Shown piece after piece: positions 12,061-24,216 of a stretch of DNA of 64,000 nt. The first letter of the stretch is position 1. The number at the start of each line of letters is the position of its first letter. This stretch comes from Balanoglossus misakiensis (taxonomy: Eukaryota > Hemichordata), in contig CM082595.2 of assembly GCA_040954595.2 (NCBI GenBank), positions 2,480,001 to 2,544,000 on the forward strand, given 5' to 3'. A program made the position numbers and the translations under genes. Below the pieces are notes generated by a model that did no database searches, was not told the origin of the DNA, and worked only from the letters and a program-made list of their open reading frames with translations.

Positions 12061-12263
12061 TTGTTCTGTTGTTTTTTATTTGGGTCGCATGATGGCGCCC
12101 TTCAAAATGGCGGCCGTGTATTCATTCTGGGACTCCGTCGGTGTCGTCAGCTGAATATTGCTCGTTTTAAAATTTATCAGACAGAGTATGTTATCGTGGT
12201 ATGGTTCAATCCCATAAACACCTCATACGAAGTTAAAGGAAATGAATTTGATGGCCAAGAAAG
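12061..12263 (+). promoter_or_regulatory. Probable promoter and non-coding first exon of the PLEKHM1-like gene
   Basis: AAAATGGCGGC at 12104-12114 is a strong YY1-type core promoter element in the usual orientation near a start site. A good donor AAG/GTGAGT follows at 12263/12264. The first coding exon has an acceptor-like CAG just before ATG 13225. Together these fit a 5' UTR exon at about 12100-12263 spliced to 13224. Transcript support is not available here. Confidence 0.5.
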
Positions 12264-12568
12264 GTGAGTAGTCGTTAGTTTTCTCATGTTGACGAACGGG
12301 CTTGGAATGACCATGAAATGTTTGACTGTAGTCTGCTGCTGAGCTGAGTGAGGTGTGAAACTGAAAGTACATTTGGACGTACAGTCCCCCCCCCCCCCCT
12401 GCTAGAAGTGACGATTTGGGCCCCAAAAAGTGAGACAGGTCTGATGGTTGATGTGAACATTTAATTTAATGACCCTGGTCAAAATTTGTGCCCTCATCGC
12501 AGATGGCCTTGATAGGCACGACATTTTCTAATAATGTAAACATCTCTGCCACCCAACAACAATTTTCC

Positions 12569-12662
12569 CGCATATTGTTAACATTCTTTTCTAAAATTAA
12601 ATTCTAGAAAAGAATTATATTCTAGAATAGAATTAAGAGAATGTTAACAAAATGCATACTGG
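12569..12662. repeat. MITE-like inverted repeat
   Basis: GCATATTGTTAACATTCTTT on the left is matched in reverse complement by AAGAGAATGTTAACAAAATG then CATACTGGG on the right. The core contains two further TTCTAGAA palindromes. The element is short, AT-rich and non-coding and lies in the presumed first intron of the PLEKHM1-like gene. Confidence 0.6.
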
Positions 12663-13224
12663 GATACTATGATGGGGGGGGGGGGGGGCTTACAACTTAA
12701 TTTTGGCTATTTGGACACTTTGAAGTAAGGGATTATAAGCAAGTTGTATTATACTGTATTGACCCTGGATCTAGGTAATGCAATGATTTCGTGCAATCAA
12801 AAGTAGACACAGGCTTATTTGTATGAACTTAGCATGAGAAGATAACCACTTTTGCCCTTGGAAGGTCCTTGAAAATATTTGTGAGTTTGAACACGGCGGG
12901 TAGCTTAAAATGTTATCCATTGGATTTTTCAAACTTGTCTGTCTAAATAAATAAACAAACATTAATATTCATGTAAAAGATTGCACAGTGATAGACAGAA
13001 CTACGTGAGAAAGCGCCACCACTATTTCAAATATGGTTATCTTAAAGTCGTAACCTATGATACCCCAGATCACATGACCTACAAACACAGAAACCTTCTT
13101 ATCTCCCTTGACCCCTGACCTCCAGTGAAGATTATTCACACAACAGAGGCTGATTAGGTTATGTTTACATGTATATTGAAGAATTGAAACAAAAATTGGG
13201 GGACGTCTGCTGCTGACAACCAGC

Positions 13225-16200
13225 ATGGCGACAACAGACTCCACACTGGAAACCATAGAGGATCTGTTTGTTCAAGAAACTGGTCATCTATGTATGTGAG
13301 AACTTCTTGATTTTAAGATTCTTCTTTTATGTTGAAAATGACAGTTTTCAGTCAGAGTGTTCTGTGGTTTTAATCCTCATTTTCTTCACGAAGGATGGGC
13401 CAGTGATTAAATTAGAACTATGAGACAGAACCTCGACAACAATCAGATCACATTGTCTGTCATTTTGGTTAAATCAGCTCACTATGTATCTCAGTACATG
13501 TATATAGCTAACTTCATGTGAAACATATAGATCTTTTATACGATACCAATGCTAAATACCAAATCGTGCATTTTGAGTGAGCCATATCAAGGTGGAACTT
13601 GAATGTTTGTTATATGGGTGTTATCAAACGCCCATTGCTGTGTAATTGAAAACCACAGAAGTTGACATTACTCGAGGATCAAAGGTCGAAAATCATGACA
13701 TTAATTCCTATGCCTGTGCTTGTTTCCATGATAGTCAGGCACCTGACTTTGTGCACTTAAATTTCTAACTTATTATTTATCAAATATTCTTCACAGTTTC
13801 CAACTAGGTAACATTTTTATATTAGCTATTTCTGGGTGAAAAATGAGTGATACAGTTACTTGCATTGTAAACAAGTATCTGGTGATATGACTGGCCTCAG
13901 AAGTGACCTTTATTTCACTTCCTGATTTTATCGAAAGGAGGGTCAAGTTGATTTGCAGTGTTTTTTAACCCTTTCATCGCAATGGTTTGACCCAAATGCA
14001 CTGTTTTCTATGGTAACATTGGACCTCTATAGAGAGAACTGGGGGTGAGAGGGTTAAGGGTGATAACATTAGGTAATTCTACACTGCAAAAACCCACCAC
14101 TACATGTATGTCTGCTGTTTTTAACTCACAAAATGTTCTGCAAAGCTGAATATTCATAGACTGCGATTTAAAAATAAAACAAGCAGATGGTGTGATAAAT
14201 ATGGAAGTAAAATAGTAAATAACAGGCAATCCAGATGATACAGAGTTATGATAAATAATTGTATGTCTGACAGTGAAACACAATCACATAAATTTGACAT
14301 CAATTCTGTGATGTATGGCAGGTCCTGGTCCACAAGAAGACATTTCAGAATTCCATGACAGGATCCGTAGGAATCTAAGCAAGGAATTATCAAGAGTCAT
14401 CAAAAAGGTAAATACATGTATAGTGAATTAAACCAGTATAATCCAGAAACCTGTCTAACATTGACAGTTTTTCTTATCACATGTACATGTAAAGGTATGT
14501 TCATTTAAATGTTTTTCAATTCTATTTTTTAGATCCAGCATGATCACATAAGCTCTGATTCAGCAATTCGAAGGTGAGTATAACAAAACGAGTATGATTC
14601 ATGCTAAGGTGATAAATCTAGCTCACAGGGTGCGTCATGAGATTTATTGCTGTCACTAGATTTTCAAGATCGATTCCTCATCAGGCAAATTGGCTTATAT
14701 GACAAGTAATTGCAGGTCAATAAAGTATATTTTTATGAATGCTGCATCTGAAATTCATGTATTGTATTATATTTTCTACCATTTGTATATTATAAACAGT
14801 GGGGACACTGCCAATGGGGTTTGCCATGTCGTAGAGGCTGTCTTCTTGCATGGGCTTAGGGAGTCATTCTCAAACAAGGTAAGTGTGTGATGTTTGCAAG
14901 TCTTGTTAATGTTCTAGATGTGTCCCACTCCAATATTCTCTTGATCTGTGTTTGTAACCTCATTGTATATCCAGCCCATGTATCCCTCTATTTGTGAGAA
15001 ATTGCATCGGAAAAGAAGAGACAATAGAAAATGATGCAAAGGAGAAAGGCAAATTATTTATCCATTTTGGGTTTTCTAGCGAAAAGACTATTTCTACATC
15101 AAACAACTAAAATCAATCTTCACATACAGAAGTTTAAATTTGTGAAGTATGTATTTTATTTTGAATTTTGTATCCTTCATTTATGATTTCTTTTTAGTTG
15201 TCCAGTTATTTTGGTTCAGGTCAATCAGGAAAGTCGCAGTCTCTGGTATGTCAGCTGTTTTTGCGTGTTTTGTGTTTCTTTTAGATTTGATTTCAATCAC
15301 TTTAATCTTTCTTGTTTGAATTTGGGTGATTTTGGGTGAAATAATCTCGGTTTTGACTCTTCATCTCACTGAAATATTTGCATCGTTCCTAACCCTCTTC
15401 TGTTCCCATGTTTATCTTCACCTCATTCCTGTCTACCGCTACCTCATTCCTACTCTTTTGACTTACCCATGGTGCTTGTGTACACTAACCCATAACATTT
15501 TCTCTACTAAGCTTTCTATATTAGACACATCAAATAAAAGACATGGAAGGGAGCCCTCTGCTCTCTGGTCGGCACTTAGCCACTAAGTATACACTCTGGT
15601 TCACACTGCCAATTCTAATATAAATTTTTGTGTTTCTAGAGTTTCTGGCAGTTTTTAGTCAGTTTTACTCACAAGGATGTGGTGAAACAGCTCAACCATC
15701 TTGCACATATCACAACAGAGATTGGACAGTGCAGGGTAAGTATATATAATTATTTATCTTTTCAACTAGCCTGGCCACCAGCTGTGGATTTTAGATGAAG
15801 AATGGAGTGTTTGTGTACAAAGTTCATGATTAACCATCCCTTGCACCACTGAACCCTTTCATGGCTCAGTCCAAACTCATTATTTTCTTTCATAAGATTG
15901 GACCTCTAAAGAGGTTACATAGCCATTTGCTTTAACATTAAATGTCTGATTTCAGGCATGGATACGGCTGGCCTTGAACGACGGTCTGATGGAGAGCTAC
16001 ATCAGCACCATACTGCAAGACAGCAAGAAACTCGAACAATACTACCACAGATACAGTTATCTGAGGGACTCGGAACAGCCACACATCATGAAGAATTACC
16101 TACAAGGTAGGCTTGAAATTCCAACCTGTGTACACACGTACAATCTCTTTTGCATGCTTGCATGGAGGCGGCCATTTTTGAGTGTAACACCCATTTATTT

Positions 16201-19200
16201 ATCATGACACTAATGCTGCACACGTCTCTCTATTGCAGGTCTTGGCAACTTTGTCTTCCAACTATCTTACAATTCATCTGTTCTCAACATGTGGGGTTCG
16301 ACGCCGCTCAAGCTTGCCGGACTTGGGGGGCCCAGTGAGGAATTTCCATCGGCTGTTGTGGCAGTCAGCACTTCTCCCTCTGGTGAGTTTCATCATTTAT
16401 GTATCAGATCTTAGAAAGCAAAATTTACACTATATGAACATTACATCAAGAAGAATGTAAAATAATAGTGCTATACACAAAATAAAAACAGGCATAGCTG
16501 CAGCGTCAATATGTGAGATATTGGACAAGGTATCGGCAAACAGCATTTGTCCAAAGCTGGGTTTAGCCGGTTAAAACCCAAGAAAACGCGAAATTATAAA
16601 TGGCTGTGACCATGAATGGAAAATCAAGTGTATAAACATGTACACTCTACGCGTGAAAATTTTGAAAGTATACTTTTATGCTTCTGATGATAAAATTTAC
16701 ATTGTGGACAATTGTTGTCCACAATGCAGAAAACGTCACTGTCGAGACTCCTCCAAGCTGCCCTGTTGCAATCACTGCCAAGAAACCAGGCAAGAAACAC
16801 AAAGCGAAAACCAGACAAGCTGATGAAGTCAGCACTGGTAGCGGCAGTGGTCTGGATGATATTGTGAGCCCGTCGGCAGAGTACAGTTTTCGGGAGAGCG
16901 AGATGAGTTCTGGTCTCCTAGCAACACCTCCGGATGACAGTATGTTGTCAAGGCATGGTGGGAATGTATCGGTTGAGGTTGATGGTAATCAGCATGTAGC
17001 ATCGCAGGTGAGCGAGTCCAGTCATGCGGACGGAGAAATATCTGATACAGTTGATGTGAAAGAGAGCAGCGAGAGCGCTTCAGTTGAACAATCGCAGCAG
17101 GAAGCTATTGTGGCAGAAAAAGAAATGATTTTTGAAACGGAGCAAATCGGCGATCTCCATGTGGATGTTACAAACACGGAAACATCACAGGAGGGTGATA
17201 ATGGAAATAACGCAGATGACATGAACTTAGACACGGCAAAATTGACTTTGTCCGTTTCTCCTAAAATGAGAGTGAGCCCCAGACTAAGCGATGCGGTCGC
17301 CGAGGTTACGGTCGCCGCGAACGTCGACGAGGCCGCGGAAGCCGCACAGGGATATGTGGAGACTGTGGATAATAACATGAGCGATGACATTGAAACTGGG
17401 ATCGCTGCAGGAGAGGATGACGATGTGTTGAATTGCATGGGAAACAGTCTGATTGCGCGGAGTGGGTGGTCGTCGGAATTTGAAAAACAGCGGACACCAG
17501 AGACGCCGGATAGGGATGTATTGTCCCCCATGAGGGAAAGAGGTGAGATATAGAAGCTTGATTATGTTTGAGATCATTTGAAGTGTTGTCCTTATGGATG
17601 TGCACACAGAACGTACACTTGAAAACTGTGCCAATTTATGCATGTGTCACTTCACATAGGATTACATTGAGATTGCTAAAAAAACTCGCTTCTACTATTG
17701 TTATTTTTGTGAAATTTTTTGTGCATAGCTCAGTCAAATAAAAATAAATTCATCAGTCAAATAAAATCATATGGTCACTGCTGCTAGAAAGTTCAAATGT
17801 AACCTCTGGCCTTGAATAAGAATACATATTTTCCCCCATCTTAGGTGATAGTTTCGGTACATTGCTACAGAACTACAACCCCAACAACCGAACAGCACCT
17901 TCACCGATGATAGCTAGTCTGCTGACACAGGTTCCAGACAAGGACAAAGGACCAGCTAAGGATCAGGTTTGTCAATCTGTCTTAGAAATTAGCACCCACA
18001 TCACAGACAAATATTATGCCATATTTAATGAATCATTCCCACATAATAATGACTGTCGTTTTTGTTCATAACACTCCAAAACTTTCCCTGGTTTTTGTGC
18101 ATGGCCATCTTGATTTGATCATTATATAGACTCACATGTAGAAATTGGGTGTAAAAGTTATGTTCACATAACAAATGCTAACCCATCTTTTCCATGTTCC
18201 CTCCATGCTTTGCATCCCCACCTATCCTAACAGCTTTCCAATATACACAACTAGTTCAGCTAACAGGGTCACCATATAAAATTTTGATCTGAGAACAAAC
18301 TTATCCCCTTATTTCCTGCTGTAAAAGAAAATTGCAGAAAAATATCTGCTTTTTACTTGGGCCAAATTGACCTTTGTTTAACTTACCTAGTGTCATTCTC
18401 AAAGTCAATTTTGGGTGCTGCTGCTGGTAATGTTGTCATCCCTGCTTGCCCAACTGACCTTACACAGACTGCAATAAGGGTGTTTGTGTTCTTTAATGGT
18501 ACAGAAAAGTATATTTAGTTAGGTTATGTGTTAGTGTAGAGATGTCGAGTTGAGAGTTGATCTTAGTGGCAACAGTAGAATTGAAGTCACAATGATAGAT
18601 TGCTCAGTATAGTAACTTGTTATTCTGAATTATGTGGTGAAAAGTACAAATCATTAAAGTGAGTACCCAGAGGAGAAGACACAGGCAAGCCATTCACCCC
18701 TAAACTGTTGTGGTTCAACCCCATTATGCTGTGCTCATTGGTGTAGTCGGACCCATGCACTATGTAAAGGGGGTGAAAGGCTGACAGGTGTTTCCGTCTT
18801 GTCGTTTTTGCAGTCCGGGGCCGACACGTCAGAAGACAGAAATTCTGAGACAGACAATGATTTTGAAGTAGTTCCTCTGGCCCAGTCTATGACAGCAATT
18901 TCCAATGACCCTGTAAGTTTAGATTAGATTTTTATTTTCTGATCAACGATTCCATGCAGGTTCATTTTTACTACCAAGACCACCAAAGCTGCCAAAGTCA
19001 CGGTTAATGTTCATCATGTAATTCTTTTTATAGGAAATTTTCAAAGCAAATTTCACCTTCATTTAACGCAACATTCATTCTGATAAAAATTAAAGGAAAT
19101 TTATATGCTTTTCAATGATTTTTAAAGTCATTTTCTGTGTTTAAAGCTTGATGGTCTTAAGGGGTAATTACACAGACCTGCATGTTTCATTTAATTTTTT

Positions 19201-21106
19201 TTGCCTTTTTTGTTAATTTATTGATCTATTCTGTCCTCTTTGTTTCCTTTTACACTGTTTGATTTTTATTTGTAGACAATCTAGCCAGCGGTGGGAATGG
19301 GGCAGGGGGCCAGTCTAAAAATTACTGAGAAATTTATGTATAACTTTTTAACATGCATGTCCAACCACAATCCACCCTGATTCCATACGTGGTATCATTG
19401 CTTGAGATATTTCAGTTTGTCCTGCCCACATCCTTGTGCCATCTGCTTTAAAAACAATTTTCCACACACATACATATATACACATACAGTCACACACTGC
19501 TATACTTTAATATTTGCAAGCATAGACAGTAGAGGGGTGCATAGACATAGACAGTAGTCTATGGTGCAAGTAGATATGTGTTGTGCACAGAGTCACAGAC
19601 AGTGAAACACAAAACCAAGTGGTACATAGTCACTGAACTGACAATATGTATTTCTACACACTTGTGTTCTATCCCCACAGAGAACCCATGAGTTGCTGAC
19701 AATATTGACAGAGCTGTCCACAGAGAAAGGTTTAGACTCGCAGAATTATCAATGCAAGGGATGCTCGCGACCGATTGGCATTAGTAAGTATGGAATCTAC
19801 CATGCAGTAATTGCCTTGTGTAAGACAGTACTTGAGAAAGTTAACTGACAAGATAATACCTCTGATGTTTTGTTTATTTGTCCACAGTTTATGGTAAAGC
19901 TAAGGTTTGTAATTACGACTCGTGTTACTACTGCTATGAGTGTCACATTGATGATGAAGCCATCATTCCAGCTAGGATCATCCACAACTGGGATTTCGGG
20001 AAACACAAAGTGGCAAAGTTGACCAGGTTATTTCTGCAACAGATCGAAGACGAACCGTTGATAAATTTGAAACAGTGCAATGCTAGTATTTATAGCTACA
20101 TCAATGAACTCAGCGATGTCAAGGTAGGTATACATACCTTATAAGACTGCCTGTGTGTATGTTTATGTGTGTGTCTGACTAGGTGACAGCCAGAAAGTTA
20201 ATATTTCCAATTTCTTAAAAGCAAAATATCCACTAATAGTTGTGTTTTTATGCTTCCTTAATAGCAACTGAGGATGCAACTCAATTACTTGAAGGCCTAC
20301 TTATTTACATGCAAGCAGTCAGTGGCTGAAGACCTCAGAAGACGCATCTGGCCAAGAGAGTACATGCTGGATAATGTACATTTGTACTCTGTTGCTGTGA
20401 GTTATCAAGGATTATTCTGATCTTCCATGAGTGCTACCTCGCCTATTGCTTGTGTCAAGTAAACCAAACTATTCCTCCAAGTCCTACAATTTCACTGCTG
20501 GACATTGGGATGTGGTGGTAATGGGTTTAGACACAGTCCCAGAAGTTTAACCCTTTCACCAAGAAAAGAAAATGCTAGATTTTAAAAATTTCTCTGTGCT
20601 CATGGCAGTTGTAATTGACACTGTCACAATTCGTTAACGTTCCAGGATCTGAAACAAGTGCAGACAGGCCAACAAGCTCAGAACTTGAAGAAGATTATCA
20701 ATTTTGCAGCAAAGCATGTGAAAGGATGTAGTCTGTGCAGTCAAAAGGGATTCATCTGCGAAATCTGTGACAATCCAAAAGTTATTTATCCCTTCGATTT
20801 GGAGTTGACTGTCAGGGTGAGTATGCTGCCACCTGAATTTAACCCTTTCACAACCATGGTTTGGTCCATATCCGTTGTTGTCTATGGCAAAGTTGGACCT
20901 CTATACAAGGAATTGGGGTTGAAAGGGTTTATAACGTCTTCTGTTTTATTTCTCTTTGCCTCCAGTGTGAAAAGTGCAAAACAGTTTTCCACAAAACATG
21001 CAAGACTGATGCAAAGGCTTGTCCAAAGTGCAACAGAAGAAAACTGCGACAATTAGACAATAGTCAGCAGTCTGGAGAAGTTGCCTTTGCATCGCCATGG
21101 CCCTGA
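13225..21106 (+). CDS. PLEKHM1: PLEKHM1-like RUN and Rubicon-homology domain adaptor
   Basis: Sixteen exons close in phase to 842 residues: 13225-13291, 14322-14407, 14533-14573, 14800-14878, 15198-15245, 15640-15735, 15956-16106, 16239-16382, 16730-17542, 17845-17966, 18814-18912, 19681-19783, 19888-20123, 20265-20396, 20646-20816, 20966-21106. A RUN domain spans about 38-205 ([35 protein letters not shown]). A disordered acidic linker covers about 240-580. A cysteine-rich Rubicon-homology domain covers about 600-835 ([66 protein letters not shown]). These sequences match vertebrate PLEKHM1 more closely than Rubicon or DEF8. PLEKHM1 links Rab7, HOPS and LC3/GABARAP during autophagosome-lysosome fusion. 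The two PH domains of vertebrate PLEKHM1 (about 1056 residues) are not visible. A candidate LIR, DNDFEVV, lies at 563-569. Confidence 0.92.
13965..14056 (+). repeat. TTAACCCTTTCA inverted-repeat element, copy 1
   Basis: It starts TTAACCCTTTCATC and ends GGTGAGAGGGTTAA, so its ends are near-perfect inverted repeats. The body includes ATGGTTTGACCC, TTTTCTATGGTAAC and TTGGACCTCTATA, shared with copies at 20839, 37177 (reverse) and, partly, 15851. It lies in intron 1 of the coding region of the PLEKHM1-like gene. Confidence 0.75.
15851..15915 (+). repeat. TTAACCCTTTCA element, partial or diverged copy
   Basis: GAACCCTTTCATGGCTCAGT, then TTTTCTTTCATAAGATTGGACC and TCTAAAGAGG, follow the order of the copy at 13965 without a clear right end. 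Confidence 0.5.
16700..16726. repeat. Perfect 12-bp hairpin abutting a 3' splice site
   Basis: CATTGTGGACAA at 16700-16711, a TTG loop, and its exact reverse complement TTGTCCACAATG at 16715-16726. The acceptor CAG of the largest PLEKHM1-like exon (starting 16730) follows directly, and no ordinary pyrimidine tract is present. Confidence 0.9.
18853..18873 (+). other. Candidate LC3/GABARAP-interacting region (LIR) in the PLEKHM1-like protein
   Basis: Residues 563-569 read D-N-D-F-E-V-V, fitting the core (W/F/Y)-x-x-(L/I/V) with acidic residues before the aromatic. Vertebrate PLEKHM1 has a LIR of the form EDEWVNV in its linker. The assignment of this motif is inference. Confidence 0.5.
20839..20930 (+). 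repeat. TTAACCCTTTCA inverted-repeat element, copy 2
   Basis: It begins TTAACCCTTTCACAACCATG and ends GGGGTTGAAAGGGTTTA. TGGTTTGGTCC, TCTATGGCAA and GTTGGACCTCTATA match the other copies. It fills most of the 149-bp last intron (20817-20965) of the PLEKHM1-like gene. Confidence 0.75.
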
Positions 21107-24100
21107 GGTTCACCCTGTGACCTCCATTTTGGAAATTGCATGATGGGAACCTGCCATTTAGAAATAATGGCGATCATGGAAATAGATGGTATCTGCCATT
21201 TGAGTCAAGTTTTCCATGCAAACTCTGTAAGGAGTTGCTGTTACCAGGGGAGACACAAGGATGAAGAATCTCTGAAACATCCCCTCGTTGAAAAATATTG
21301 TTGGAATCTGTGCTTGAATGTAGTCCATAGATATCAGAGTGCTTCAAACGTGGTGTAGTGCAACGTATTCGTAATAATAAATCATCCAAGATGGCTGTCT
21401 GTGATTTTTTAATGTGATGATAATTCAAGAAAGCATGCAAATCATTAGATACGTTTTATTGCTGTGAGAATTTGTACCAAAAAACTTTAGGGAAATTTTT
21501 AGATATACACTTGTGAATTTGGTGATGTAGCGATTTTTACATGAAATCTGTGGCATGCTTACACCTATTATAGCTCACTGATCGTCAGTAATATAATTAT
21601 CACTGCATTCAGTTGCACAAAATAGTATTAGTGTCATATTAGTATAGGGTAGTGGCATTTAGAATAAGGCATCGTTTTGGATAATGTACTAGTATTTTTT
21701 ATGTATGCACTCAAAGTCTAAGCTTACTGCACAATAACATCTCCCCACTCGATTGTTCTGTTTGACATTTTTTTAGGCGAACATGAAGGTGAAAAGTTCT
21801 CTAATGAGAGGTTGATTTTTTATGTCATATCAGTTTTATTTACACTTTAATGAGTACAAATGCTTGAAGGCAGACCCCTTCCATACCTTGATCTATGATA
21901 AAATGAGTTTGTCACAGGACGATAACTTAAACTGTACGTTTTATAAGATTGAACCAGGATCATATTTGATGTCTTCCATCCACACACTTACTGTTTTTGA
22001 TAGTTGTGCTTGAAAAACGTACACAAACTCCCAGAAAACAACCTAATCGCCATTATAGTCACAGCGCCCCCAACAACGTAAAAGTACTTGCATAAACATT
22101 TGTTTTTATCTTCTGGCCAGCATATTCTAACTTGCTCATTTATGTATCAAGAAACGTGATGTTTTATTTTCTTGATATTTTCAATTTACATATTTTGCAA
22201 ATACCGTTTCATAATTTGGTGCTGACATTTTTGTGACAGGAGTGGTATATATATATTGCTGAGAAAGTGGCTATAAATCATAGTGTATGAGAAAAAGCAT
22301 TTCTATCAGAATGATTGGTATTTGTGTCTGACTGTTTTGTTTTTAAGGCTCGTCTGTCAATATTGTGCTACTTGATTAAACTTGCCGTGAGTGACAGCTT
22401 CAACGGCTTTTGAATCCATCTTTGTGAGGTTAAATTCGATTCGCTGGTCGCGTCACGTGACTACCAATAAACCGCATCAACAGGGCCGTTGCCAAGGTCA
22501 CATCTTCATCCTTGACGTATAAGAGCTTTAATACCCAAGCGAATGTCACCGCACAGTTATAAGGGGAAATCTTTTTATTGGCCTGGTACAGGTACGGGGG
22601 GTCAGTATTTAGTTTATTACTATGTTTCATCAATGTGTTCTTTGTACACATCGATGGCAACGTTGTAGTTGTTGACAATAACAAGCAAGGTCGTATTGTT
22701 CGCGCTTTGTTGCATCTTTCTAAACAAACTCCTTTTGATGGCGCTGGATAGTTATTAACCGTGTATTCTGGTAGCTAATTTTAAAGCCCGTTACAACTTA
22801 AGAGAGTGGACACGGTATTGTTGCGCAGAAACTTATTTACTTCAAAAAGTTGGCTGTGTTTTGACATTGCTGGAATTCATTCTAATTCAACACACGTCAG
22901 CTTCCGTTGACGTCGCTTTCACATAAACACAGCCCCACTCAAACCAAGACTACATTCATCGCCAACTCACCTTTGCTCCTAAACCAAGAGGTCAACATAA
23001 ATCTAAAGAGATTGGTGCCTCCAAAGTGAATAAGTGAAGGGGAGTGAATTATGGTTTGAACGCTTGCATAAATGTTCTGTTTTTGTTTCCCGAGGCTATC
23101 GCGAAAAAACTGTAGACTCATCCTCTACTGTTTGTACACTGCCCCAGACCATCCGTATAGTTTTGGACCAAAATAGTGTCAAATTTTCCACTTTACACGT
23201 TTATTGTGAAATAAAGAGAAAATATTGATTTTCTATAAACAGACCCTTAACACTTAATGCGTCAAATGTATGACGAAACCTGTTTGACCCGAGATCATGT
23301 TCTCATAAACTCTTTGAACTGCACAGACAGTAGAAAAAACAAACACAATTTTCTGCTTCCTAACAGCCTCAGATAGAACGTGCAAACACAATTGCACTAA
23401 GGTGTTGTTACGATCGGATGAGAAGCACACTTGTTGACAATAGTACAATTTATTCAATCTCAAATACTTGACTCGCGTTAGTCTGAAGGGTGAAAGGTCA
23501 TTCCTGTGTCGTGAAGGTATGCAGCTATCTTCGTCGTGGATATTGAGCGTAAATCTGTCTGTGCATTTAATTTGACTGCATCGTCTGATGCACATCGTAG
23601 ACAGAAAATAGACGCACGTTTTCGAATTCTGGAGATAATTTATTTTACCATCTAAACTTTTCATAATTTACTTTCTAAATGCATATTTACAGTAATCATT
23701 ATTTTAAAAATGGTCAGATAGGAATATACTTACAAAATTACAAAATCAAGAAGCACAGTACTGAAAATGTGGTTACCGCAATGGGCCACATATTTGTCTT
23801 AAGTTATGACCTTATAGACGTACGCGTTATCTTGAAAAATTAATACCATAATCAAGTCTGGTCATAATATGAATGCATTATGTTAGGATACCAAGAATAT
23901 TTTAAAATACAACAAATTGTTTACCGCCGTTTTGGACGGAATTTTAAATTTTAGAACAAATTATTGAAAAGGGTTTAATTAGTACTGAAGTGTACGAAAT
24001 TTGCCATTGGAATGATTGTGTGGTGTAACGGTGCTGTTATAATATTTATGCTTCAATTTCATGATTATTTCAAGGGAATATGGAAACGTATACTTTTTTC

Positions 24101-24216
24101 ATTATAAAAATCGTATTATTTTGGAATCAATGCTAGTCTACCGGTAAATATGAAATATACTTGTGATGAACGCAAGCCCACCCTACCCCAGACCTAACCA
24201 GCTCGTAGTTTGATTT
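21107..24216. other. Region downstream of the PLEKHM1-like gene, no gene recognised
   Basis: The stretch to about 21400 is the PLEKHM1-like 3' UTR, with AATAAA at 21376. Beyond it no ORF with recognisable domains was seen on either strand. A perfect GTCACGTGAC palindrome is at 22452-22461. The right part contains the 3' flank of the minus-strand charged-protein gene. Confidence 0.55.
22452..22461. promoter_or_regulatory. GTCACGTGAC (CLEAR/E-box type) palindrome
   Basis: The sequence equals the CLEAR consensus bound by TFEB/MITF-type factors and is followed closely by CCAAT on the plus strand. It lies about 1.3 kb downstream of the PLEKHM1-like stop codon, and no adjacent transcript is evident. 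A chance match cannot be excluded. Confidence 0.3.

Noticed and set aside
17022-17643. Several 100-170 residue minus-strand ORFs opposite the large PLEKHM1-like exon
   Set aside because: They are antisense shadows of a long coding exon. The plus frame has phase-consistent splice sites and family-typical neighbours.
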